DNA from: Nemophila menziesii
Lineage: Eukaryota; Streptophyta; Magnoliopsida; Boraginales; Hydrophyllaceae
DNA: 64,000 nt
Direction: 5' to 3'
Assembly (NCBI GenBank): GCA_029959085.1
Contig: JARWIR010000003.1
Coordinates: forward strand, 34,406,005-34,470,004
Part shown: positions 45,201 through 54,764 of the stretch, piece after piece
How positions within the stretch are numbered: the first letter of the stretch is position 1
Layout of the letters: every line of letters starts with the position of its first letter
Notes under the pieces: model-generated
What the model saw: only the letters and a program-made list of their open reading frames with translations
Told to the model about the DNA's origin: nothing
Database searches by the model: none
Made by a program: the position numbers and the translations under genes

Positions 45201-48200
45201 ACTCGAAATTATTCTGACTCCAATAAATTATGTATTTATCTTTTTCAAAATTGAAATTAACATAACCATTCTTTTGTTTAAACTTTTTGGTCAATTGCCT
45301 ACTTTACAATTATAGTAGGCTGTTTAATGATTGGCAAAAAAATAAATACATACTAGTTCAGGCCAAAAATTTTAACTGTCGTTGCCAAGTTTGTGATTTG
45401 AGACGTACTAAATATGTAATGGGCCATTTAATTCTTTTTTATTCCAGCCACAAAATTATAATCACACATGTTCAACATGTAAAGTATTCTAAAAGTACAC
45501 CCTACTTTCTCTTTTTATTTTCTTTTTTCTTTTGGGTCGCTTGTACGCCCTACTTTCAACATTTATGTTACATCCATTTTATACTCCTTACCTGTTTATT
45601 TTGTTATTTTTTTGGACTTCACTCCCTTCCTTATTAAAAAGAAAACCCCCCGCCCCCAATGTGTCCACATCGAAAGCCAGAAATTAGATTAGCATTCATT
45701 TTTCCTTTTCACGAATATAGTTTTTTTAACATGATTAAATATATTTAAAATTACAAAATATTACAATTCCTCTTATACTAACCAAATCCGAGAAAATAAA
45801 TTTAGGAAAGTAAGAAATACAAAGACGATTAAAAAAATACAACCCCATATCTCAATGCAAGAGGGAAAAGGTAACTATCAAACTAAAATTCACGAAAAGT
45901 AAAACTATACATTTTTTGAATACATATGAGAGCCACTTTGGACTCGAAATCATTTTGACTCCAATAAATTACGTATTTATCTTTTACAAAATTGAAATTA
46001 ACATAACCATTCTTTTGTTTAAACTTTTTGGTCTATTGCCCAATTTACAATCATAGTAGGCTTTTTAATGATTAGGAAAATAAATAAATACATACTAGTT
46101 CAGGCCGAAACTTTAAACTTTCGTTGCCTAGTTTGTGATCTGAGACGTACAGTAAATATGTAGTGGGCCATTTAATTCTTTGTTATGGGCCAGCCACAAT
46201 ATTATAATCACACAAGTTCAACATGCAAAGCATTAGTACAACCTACTTTCTCTTTTTCTTTTCTTTTTTTCTTTTGGGTCGGTTGTACGCCCTACTTTCA
46301 ACATTTATGTTACATCCATTTTATACTCCCTACCTATTTTATTTTTATTTTTTTGGACTTCACTCCCCTCCTTATTAAAAAGAAACCCCCCCCCCCCCCC
46401 CTCCCCCAATGTGTCCACACCGAAAGTCAGAAATTAGATTAGCATTCATTTTTCTTTTCACGAATATAGTTTTTTTAACATGATTAAATATATTTAAAAT
46501 TAAAAAATATTACAATTCCTACTTATACTAACCAAATCCGAGAAAATAGATTTAGGGAAAGTAAGAAATACAAAGACGGTTAAAAAAATACAACCCCAAA
46601 TCTCAATACAAGAGGGAAAAAGGTAAATATCAAACTAAAATTCACGAAAAGAAAAACTATAGATTTTTTGAATACATATGAGAGACTCCAATAAATTACG
46701 TATTTATCTTTTCCAAAATTGAAATTAACATAACCATTCTTTTGTTTAAACTTTTTGGTCAATTGCTCACTTTACAATTATAGTAGGTTGTTTAATGATT
46801 GGGAAACGAAATAAATACATACTAGTTCAGGCCAAAACTTTTAACTGTCGTTACCAAGTTTGTGTTTTGGGACGTACTGTAAATATGTAATGGGCCATTT
46901 AATTCTTTGTTATGGGCCAGCCACAATATTATAATCACACATGTTCAACATGTAAAGCATCCTGAAAGTACACCCTACTTTCTCTTTTTCTTTTCTTTTT
47001 TCTTTTGGGTCGGTTGTATGCCCTACTTTCAACATTTATGTTACATCTATTTTATACTCCCTACCTATTTAATTTTAATCTTTTTGGACTTCACTCCCCT
47101 CCTTATTAAAAAGAACCCCCCCCCATCCCCCAATGTGTCCACGTCGAAAGCCAGAAATTAGATTAGCATTCATTTTTTCTTTTCACGAATATAGTTTTTT
47201 AACATGATTAAATATATTTAAAATTACAAAATATTACAATTCCTACTTATACTAACCAAATCCGAGAAAATAGATTTAGGGAAAGTAAGAAATACAAATC
47301 CGATTAAAAAAAAATACAACCCCAAATTTCAATACAAGAGGAAAAAAGTAACTATCAATCTAAAATTCACGAAAATAAAAACTATACATTTTTTGAATAC
47401 ATATGAGAGCAACTTTGGACTCGAAATCATTTTGACTCCAATAAATTACATATTTATCTTTTCCAAAATTGAAATTAACATAACCATTCTTTTGTTTAAA
47501 CTTTTTGGTCAATAGCCCACTTTACAATTATAGTTGGCTGTTTAATGATTGGGAAAAGAAATAAATACATACTAGTTCAGGCCAAAACTTTTAACTGTCG
47601 TTGCCAAGTGTGTGATTTGAGACGTACAGTAAATATGTAATGGGCCATTTAATTCTTTGTTATGGGCCAGCCACAAAATTATAATCACACATGTTCAACA
47701 TGTAAAGCATTCTGAAAGTACACCCTACTTTCTCTTTTTCTTTTCTTTTTTATTTTGGGTAGCTTGTACGCCCTACTTTCAACATTTATGTTACATCCAT
47801 TTTATACTCCCTACCTATTTTATTTTTATTTTTTTGGACTTCACTCCCCTCCTTATTAAAAAGAATCCCCCCCCCCCAATGTGTCCACATCGAAAGCCAG
47901 ATCTTAGATTAGCATTCATTTTTCTTTTTCACGAATATAGTTTTTTTAACATGATTAAATATATTTAAAATTACAAAATATTACAATTCCTACTTATACT
48001 AACCAAATCCGAGAAAATAGATTTAGGGAAAGTAAGAAATACAAAGACGGTTAAAAAAATACAACCCCAAATCTCAATACAAGAGGGAAAAGGTAACTAT
48101 CAAACTAAAATTCACGAAAAGAAAAACTATACATTTTTTTTGGGTTACATGGGTGATCCGGGCTAGCTTGAGAGCACCCGACTAATCCCACAGAGATATA

Positions 48201-48360
48201 CATGCCTCCCCATATATATGCTCATGGTAAATCAGAACTAGGTTACCCATGTTCAGGGAGGGGTTCGAGCCTTGTATCTCTTACTTTACACCCGTTAAAA
48301 CTATACATTTTTTGAATACATATGAGAGCCACTTTGGACTCGGAATTATTCTAACTCCAA
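42254..48360. repeat. Tandem array: eight copies of a ~740-bp unit
   Basis: Units start at 42254, 42998, 43731, 44486, 45224, 45965, 46692 and 47442, with lengths of 727-755 bp; the last is longer because of a 174-bp SINE insertion. Each unit starts TAAATTACGTATTTATC and contains GTAATGGGCCATTTAATT, a pyrimidine-rich run CTTTCTCTTTTTCTTTTC, GGGTCGGTTGTACGCCCTAC and a poly(C) tract. The poly(C) varies between units: C20, C11, C14-T-C5, C7, C6-G-C5, C16-T-C5, C9-A-T-C5, C11. Each ends with a segment shared with the SINE at 48309-48431. The units are highly similar, so amplification is fairly recent. An open frame of 70-116 codons recurs in the units but shows no domain. Confidence 0.97.
48140..48296 (-). 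mobile_element. SINE inserted in the last array unit
   Basis: This 157-bp insertion is bracketed by the 17-bp direct repeat AAAACTATACATTTTTT (48123-48139 and 48297-48313). Read on the minus strand it begins AACGGGTGTAAAGTAAGAG, has a B-box-like GGCTCGAACCC near its start, and ends ...CATGTAACCC followed by an A-tail (T-run at 48134-48141). The 'CCCCTCCCTG' after the B box and the '...CCGGATCACCC' end recall Au-type plant SINEs. Removing it with one duplicate restores a normal array unit. Confidence 0.85.
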
Positions 48361-48431
48361 CAACATTCGATCCAAGACCTCTTGGTCTTTGCGTAGTAGT
48401 CTAACCACTAGACCAACTATCCATCTTAAAA
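48309..48431 (-). mobile_element. SINE with tRNA-like head at the array border
   Basis: On the minus strand: A-box-like TAGTTGGTCTAGTGG, then about 30 bp on B-box-like GGTCTTGGATCGAAT, then the body (GAGTTAGAATAATTCCGAGT, CCAAAGTGGCTCTCATATG) and an A-tail (T6 at 48308-48313). AAAACTATACAT occurs on both sides (48297-48308 and 48432-48443) as target-site duplication. The body and tail, but not the head, are present at the right end of every unit of the adjacent array. Confidence 0.78.
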
Positions 48432-48443
48432 AAAACTATACAT

Positions 48444-49039
48444 ACAACAAGACTAATATAATTTATATTTAAAAAAGAATTTAATAATCAGAGAGACAAA
48501 GATGGAAAGAAAATTAGTAATCTTCCAACCATCAAAAACATTGGCGAATCCAGCACTAACATTGAAGATGGACTTCAAGTATAAGAGAATTTAGTGATAA
48601 CTTTTTTTTCTTTTCCTTTTGTTGTCGTTTCACATAAAATTACATAAAACCGATAAATATATAGATGAAATAGAAAAATATTTAAAAAATAATTATATAT
48701 AGATTAATATTTAATATAATTAATTATTGATACGTTAAAAAATATAATTAACAAAAAAATATTATCAATTTCATATATAAAAAGATAAGAATTAAAAAAA
48801 AGTATATATTTGGTTTAAATAAAGTAAAAAATAGAAAGGTAAGAATTTTAATGGAGTATATAATGTATAAACAAAGTAAGAAATATAATTAATAAAGTAA
48901 GTAAAATCAAAATTGGAAATTTTATTATTACAAATCGACATGAATTTTTCGAATAGATAAAGGGTTAATTCTCAATAAACTTTTACAATTTTGTCCACTA
49001 TTTCGTAAAAGACATTGTCTTTTTTACCATCCTTAGATA
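48444..49039. other. AT-rich stretch, no gene
   Basis: A 'ggcgaatccagcac' motif near 48544 and 'acatccgcagtg' near 49391, with 'gggcttaagcccaccc' before the latter, hint at the ends of a larger non-autonomous element (48540-49402). The match between the ends is weak. There is no coding feature. Confidence 0.35.
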
Positions 49040-49265
49040 TCTTGAGTTCGCTTCCAAAGTTTGAAATCTGAGTTCTAAACATTTTCCCATGACACAAAAT
49101 TTAAGTTTTGGGAAATTTTCCATAACTCAAACGACTATTTTTATGGGTAAAAAAGGAAAGAATAAAATGTATGGTGCATTTTATGGGCAAAAAAATGATG
49201 GTTGTGGTGAGGGGGAATTAAGTCTAACTTGAGGGGTTTCTTGGGCATTGATCCATTGATAAATG
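49040..49265 (+). repeat. Dispersed repeat, inverted partner of 29225-29475
   Basis: It shares blocks with the reverse complement of 29225-29475: AAATCTGAGTTCT, 'aactcaaacgac', 'aaaatgatggttgtg' and 'attgatccattga'. It is non-coding. Confidence 0.55.
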
Positions 49266-49472
49266 TAATATATAAGAATTTAAAATAAAATAATCAAATA
49301 GATAATTAATAAGAATACTTATTGACTGACTATTAATGGTAAAAAAAATTAAAAATGAGGGTGGGCTTAAGCCCACCCATTTGTCTACCTACATCCGCAG
49401 TGATCAGAAACAAGCATTATCAAGTCAATAAGGTATGTCATTTGGTCACTAAAAATATTTGTCCGTCATAAT

Positions 49473-50003
49473 TAGGGATATCAATGGAATGTGGGTTTAC
49501 GGGTACCTGTCCCACCTTATTCTAAACGGGAAAGATTTTAAGGTACTAAATGAGAGTTATGGTGGGTTGTCGGGATTGATTTTTAAAACTCGCGAAAGTG
49601 TTGTAACGTTGAATTAAGATTATAAATTTATTATCTTTCTTGCACAATCACTCCCACATAAATAAAAAAATTTAAGCGATTCAGCATAACAATGGATCAT
49701 ATTTATCATTGAGATATTGAGATTATTTATCCCTATACTTTTTCTTAGCCTTCCATACTATATAATCTAATATCATACGCAACCTTAATTTTAGTACTCG
49801 TGTGTTCCTTGATAGTCATATTATGTTTGGGTCGCATATTTTTTTATTATATTCTTGTTTTGGTTTGTCTCGTAACCCGCTGGTAGAACCAACCCCCACG
49901 AGGATTCAAAGAACGGGGTGGGGCGGGTCGTGGGGAAGAACGATGCGAGACGGAGTTTAGGTATAGGTAAACCCGCCCCAAACCCTCCCCATTGACATCC
50001 CTA
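49473..50003. mobile_element. MITE-like element with TAGGGAT(A/G)TCAATGG ends
   Basis: The left end TAGGGATATCAATGG and the right end CCATTGACATCCCTA (near 49989-50003) are inverted repeats. Subterminal parts are also complementary in type ('gggtttacgggtacc' left, 'aggtaaacccgcccc' right). The flanks GTCATAAT and ATCATATT agree at 6 of 8 positions and may be an 8-bp target duplication, as for hAT elements. The 531-bp interior is non-coding. Confidence 0.65.
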
Positions 50004-50065
50004 ATCATATTAACCAAACTCAATACCCTAAAAAAGTAGGGGAGAACTATCTACAATAAAAAAAG

Positions 50066-50243
50066 GGTAAAACTTCCATCCAATATTGGATGGTCCAATA
50101 TTCACATCGCTACCATTGATTATTAAAACAAAACTCATGTTATTAGATTAATAAGTTAGTTTCTTTTGTAAGTTTAAAATATGAGGTAGGTGTATTAATA
50201 TAATTGGTGTAGGATCATTCAATATTAGATGAAAGAATTTTCC
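50066..50243. mobile_element. Small MITE-like element
   Basis: The left end (TTCCATCCAATATTGGATGGTCC, read 50074-50096) is matched by the reversed right end (TTCATCTAATATTGAATGATCC, 50214-50236) with a few mismatches. Both ends contain the self-complementary CCAATATTGG-like core. No target duplication is certain. It is non-coding. Confidence 0.5.
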
Positions 50244-51375
50244 AAAAAAAAACATTAGTTGATTTCTCGTCCTTTATCAATTATCAAGGTAATAGAGACA
50301 ATCAGCCAAGACCTAGGAGAGCATCCAGTGAAAGATATGGGAACACCCTTAGAGCACAGACAAACACGAAAACCATTACGAATGAACTTAGACCACCTAA
50401 ACCTAGCTCCCATTGGAACCACCACCTTTCAAAAATCAGACAATATTGATCAATCAGACACAGCGGAAAAAAGTATGCATGAACAAAGACACGACATTGA
50501 ACACACCCACAAACAATGAAACTCATTATCAACCACCATCACCAGCCTCCTAAAAGTCTAAATACCACCGAGTCTACACATGTAGTCACCAAGCAATTAG
50601 CCAAATAGAAACTGAATATCACAAACAATTGACGAATGACCAATACTAGTTGCCCCACCCCCTACCCCAAGATCAGGGAAACCTGACAAAAATGCGAACA
50701 TGGTTCAAATTAATATCCGATCGGAACAACAATCCCGACACATACCCTACCCCACACAATAGCTATAAAACTTTAGAGAAAGAATATTTTATACCTTTAA
50801 AATAGCTCAATGTAAATTATAACAACAACTGTGTTTGAAACTGAAGTTCAAAATGAAGTCTTGGGTCTATATTTACTCGGTAACAATTTCTTATATAATA
50901 AAGTATATATAATAAATATTACTACGTCCACTAAACTATCTGACGTTCTTATTCAAATACATGGAAAAATAAAGCAAATACCACTGATACCCTAATTATT
51001 CTTTCCCAAGACTAGAAAAAATTTCTCCTAAATCAAATTTTCGGATACTAAGGATGTGATTGGTACGCGATAATGAATTTAGGCAAGAAAGGAATAAGTG
51101 AAATAATAGAATTATCGTGGGAATAAATAGACCTTGGCAATTATAATACTACACATTGTATGTCACAGGAATAGAGGTAGTTCCTTTCTAATCTCAAACT
51201 TGATATAAAATTATGTTGTTTTGCAACTTTATAAATCACAAATATACCTTTATTATATGGGTCTAACAAATTAATTTATTTTATTCTACTTTAATCATGA
51301 TATATGCTAGTTTTAATTTTTTTTCTAAATATCAAATAAAAAAATTTAAGTTTTGGAGAAAAAATTAAGGGTCAA
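50244..51375. other. Unassigned, no gene recognised
   Basis: A plus-strand open frame 50259-50519 (86 codons, His/Thr/Gln-rich) is less AT-rich than its surroundings but has no recognisable domain. It might be a gene or transposon fragment. The rest is AT-rich. Confidence 0.35.
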
Positions 51376-51665
51376 TGACCCAAAAAATCAAAATAATATT
51401 ATACTTGCCCCAAAGAATCATCCATTAACTTACTATTATAAGATTACATGTTTACTCGTCAAGGACGATTCCCGTCAAGGACGATTCCCATCAAGGACGA
51501 TTCCCGTCAAGGACGATTCCCATCAAGGACGATTCCCGTCAAGTACGATTCCCGTCAAGGACGATTCCCATCAAGGACAAAATTTAGTTAATGATGTTAT
51601 TGGGAAGAATTTTTGTCATTGATGTTATTGGGCTGAAAATAATATTATTTTGATTTTTTGGGTCA
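51376..51665. mobile_element. Fold-back element enclosing a 16-bp minisatellite
   Basis: A 27-bp perfect inverted repeat (left 51376-51402, starting TGACCCAAAAAATC; right 51639-51665) brackets a 290-bp element. Similarity continues outside it (GGGtcaa and GGGaaaa before TGACCC). The interior holds the 16-bp tandem repeat and two copies of TTGATGTTATTGGG or similar near 51588 and 51620. Confidence 0.7.
51458..51578. repeat. 16-bp minisatellite, 7.5 units
   Basis: The unit (G/A)TCAAGGACGATTCCC is repeated seven times plus 9 bp, with the first base varying as G G A G A G G A along the array and one internal G-to-T change. Adjacent units are without spacers. An open frame runs through it by chance. 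Confidence 0.97.
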
Positions 51666-52009
51666 TTTTCCCAAAAATTAAAGTAGAAATTTTATTAATT
51701 GAATTCATGAAAAATAATATATATGATTAAAATTTGTTCTTAAAAAGTAGAGAAATTATTGAATATCATTTAAAAAACATTAGAATTTTTTTTATTCTTA
51801 ATTCATCTATTTTTTTTCTTGTGATTTAAGTTAATTTATGTGCCTTTGAAATCATTTATAAATTTATTTCTCATATCAATAATCATGTTAGTGAGTGTTC
51901 AAAGTTAAATTATAAGTTAGAATTTTTATCTATTTTTTTGTCATGAATTAAAAAACAAAGTACAGTCTACATAATTTTTCAAGAAAATTGAAACTATCGA
52001 TAATCGACC
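51666..52009. other. AT-rich spacer, no gene
   Basis: Nothing recognisable. Confidence 0.5.
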
Positions 52010-52330
52010 AATACTCCTATTGCAAAACATCAATGTTTAACCTTGCGCATTTCGCTGCATAATCAGCGATCTTATTCATTTCACTATTAATGTAAAAGAC
52101 GTTTTAATTTGGGAATCATTTCATCCATTTTCTAATCTCAAACAACATCGGATGGGTTCTCCAATAAATTTCCCTGACACCCGAATTCCTTGAATAATTT
52201 CAAGGTTGTCTGAGTAGAAGGAACTACCCACTAAGTACTCATGACAAAGAGGATGGCTCACGCTTCTGCTTCCCTAGCAGATTTAACTCTTCCTTATTTC
52301 AGGATTTTCTTCTCAATAAACATTTTATCT
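52010..52330 (-). mobile_element. Decayed LINE RNase H remnant
   Basis: The minus strand reads AREAEAWAILFVMST (catalytic Glu block of LINE RNase H) near 52285-52240, followed by a Leu/Phe-rich segment and an NPSDVV-like block. Several stops follow. The similarity to RNase H segments elsewhere in the window supports the call. No tail or target duplication was found. Confidence 0.55.
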
Positions 52331-53233
52331 TTAATCTAATGAAATAAAAATTTCATTCCTAATATAATTGACATGGCTAATATCATAGGAGTTGGATGAA
52401 ATGACTATTACCATATTTGTGGGATTAAGTTTCCTATTATAATCAAAATCACATTTTTCTTAAACTATTACCAAACATAGGAATAAAATACATCCAGTAT
52501 TTACATTCTAAAGTGTATTATCATGTGCCACTCGAACCCTAATAGTACAATTTATTAAATAAACGAGAGAGAATGACACAACAACTTGTAAAAACTATAA
52601 AAAAAACCAACCAACAAATAAAAGTCTGACTTGATAATCTATCTCTATGTAAAAAGAATCTCATTTGAAAATTTATTCCAACCAATAAAGTCTAAACTTG
52701 GCAAAACTCAATAACTTAAAATCAACTGAAGAATACATTTACACGCCAGTCAAACAAACAAATTCTAAATCGGAGCTACACATGTAGTCCTAATATGCCC
52801 CTTCTAATTACACCTGCTACTAGGAGTGAGCACAGGTCGAGTTTACCCCGGGTTGAGGTCTAGGTTAAGGATAGGATAATGTAGTCGGGGTTTTGTTTTG
52901 CCAAAGGTAAAGGTAAGGTTAAATTTTACCGTACCCTCGGGATACCTCGGGTTAATCCAAGTTTACCTTAGGTTAATTAAAATTGGAAATTTCTTATAAT
53001 TCTAATACGAAGTATATAATAGCAATACAAAATACGTCTTAAGTCCCTCAAAATACTTTATATTTGAAATACAATCACAAAATATTACAAGTTCAATCAA
53101 AATCATACAAGGTCTACAAGATAGTACAAATTCCTTACTGATTCACAAAAAAAGTACCAAGTTATTAGTACATTTCAAGTTAATCCTTTTATATTGGAAA
53201 AAATTTAGCCACCTCTTCCATTGTTAAGGCTTA
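52331..53233. other. Unassigned; one-sided repeat end near 52811
   Basis: 'ggagtgagcacaggtcgagtttaccccgggtt' (from 52811) with repeated 'ggttaa' and 'taccctcggg' phrases looks like the end of a non-autonomous repeat, but no matching inverted end was found. There is no gene. Confidence 0.35.
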
Positions 53234-53465
53234 GAGCTCGTTTGGAAGTGCTTATTTTAGAGTAAAAAAGCGCTTTTAGAATAAAATTTAAAATTTAAAA
53301 AAATTATTAAAAATAATTTTGAAATCAAAAATTATTTTAAGTGCTTTTTTCAAGAAGCACCAATTTGGTGCTTCTCAAAAAAGTGCTTTTCAGAACCAAA
53401 AAAACTGTTAAAATACTAGAAACACTTTTAAGTGCTTTTACAGAAAAGCACTTCCAAACAGGCAC
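53234..53465. mobile_element. Tourist-like MITE, copy 2
   Basis: TTA at 53231-53233 and 53466-53468 flanks inverted repeats (left GAGCTCGTTTGGAAGTGCTT; right reversed GTGCCTGTTTGGAAGTGCTT). The interior aligns throughout with 25559-25793 (AAAATTATTAAAAATAATTT, GTGCTTTTCAG and AACACTTTTAAGTGCTT blocks). Confidence 0.9.
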
Positions 53466-53885
53466 TTAGTAACACATACACTCCCAATGAACAGTTCCTT
53501 AACTTGGTGAATAAATAACTATACACCCCTGTGAACCTCTAACTGCTTGGTGTTTTCTAATAAGATCTGCAAACCAAAAAGTAACAAATATTTAACAAAA
53601 TTCAAACGAGCACATAAATATGCAACTTAATAGAGAATAAAACTAATGTCAAAAAAAATAGAGAATAAAACTTTAAACTCACGAATATTATTTGACACAA
53701 CTTTGCAACATTCTGTTGCTAATTGCATAACATTTTCAAAAATATCCATTAGTACTCTAGAATCCATCTACATTAATCATAATGATAATTATTATAATCA
53801 ACTACATACATATTTATATATTTAAAAATTTAAGAAGGGTAACTTTATCCAATTCGGGTAAAATTCCTCCATCCACAGATTCTCA

Positions 53886-53966
53886 GGAAATTCTTGGGTA
53901 AACTATGACCACACGTGGGGTCATAGTTTTAGTCTTAAAATAATACTTTATATACATGGTAGAGGA
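53886..53966. repeat. 81-bp inverted repeat, left copy
   Basis: It is the reverse complement of 59200-59280 with two mismatches in 81 positions. It contains a 30-bp near-palindrome (53900-53929) centred on CACGTG and, read leftwards, a TATATAAAG motif. Together the two copies enclose the head-to-head LINE pair. Left of it, only a short GAGAATCT match to the region beyond the right copy is seen. Confidence 0.95.
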
Positions 53967-54035
53967 AAGAGAGTGTTTAGTTCTTTTTTTTTTCTCCAAA
54001 ATCTTTCTATTAAATCCTCAAAAAACTTACAAAAT

Positions 54036-54524
54036 TTAGCCTACTCCTATACTTGGGGCATCGGCTTTGATAAGTTCAGCTAAGACTGGTGGGATTAACC
54101 CTCTACCTAACTCAAAATCTATGCCAATCGGCGTATTTTTAGTTAGCCAATCAGCTACTACGTTGCATCTTCTCGAAACATATGAGAAAGATGGATTACA
54201 AGACTCGCTAATAAAGTAAATACTACGGACAATATTCTTAATACAATCATTTAAAATAGGAGAATTGGAAGCTAAAGGCCCTATGACATCTAAACAATCA
54301 TTTTCAATAATGCATCTAAATGTCTTGAAGTCTCTAGCCCATAGACACGCTTTCAAAATGCCAAGTGCTTCGGCTTCAATTGGATCCGCAGCTCCAATCT
54401 CCCATGAATTAAGCTTGATAACCTTTCCTGAGTAGTCCCTAATCACACAAGATATAATAGACTTGTTAATTTTAAAAGATGCATCCGAGTTAATTTTGTA
54501 CCAATTCTTGGGGGAGGTTCCCAT
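54036..54524 (-). pseudogene. LINE RNase H domain
   Basis: 162 open codons: NWYKINSDASFK (first catalytic Asp), PIEAEALGILKAC (Glu), CIIENDCLDVI (Asp), SYVSRRCNVVADWLTK near the C-terminus. All core residues are present. It was part of ORF2, separated now by a frameshift. The closest relative in the window is the RNase H at 10719-11300. Confidence 0.85.
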
Positions 54525-54764
54525 TTTAGTTTAGAAAACTTATTATCGAGAACATTATCTTTATCATTCATAATAGTCTTATTCGCACTACCTTCCTTTC
54601 CAAAATTAGATAATAAGTTTACCTTTTTTTCTCTCAGACTATTAATGTCATCCTTGAGAATTTTATTCCCACTAAGGTTCATTTCATATATATTGATTTC
54701 TTCCTTCAGATTTAAAAAATCATCCTTAGGGTTTAAAGTTTCACATTGTTCCTGCCAATCAGAG

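Noticed and set aside
51353..51622. 89-codon frame with repeated 'VKDDSRQGRF' units, and the idea of a CRISPR-like array
   Set aside because: The repeats are 16 bp and contiguous without spacers, inside a fold-back element of a plant genome; the frame just runs through them.
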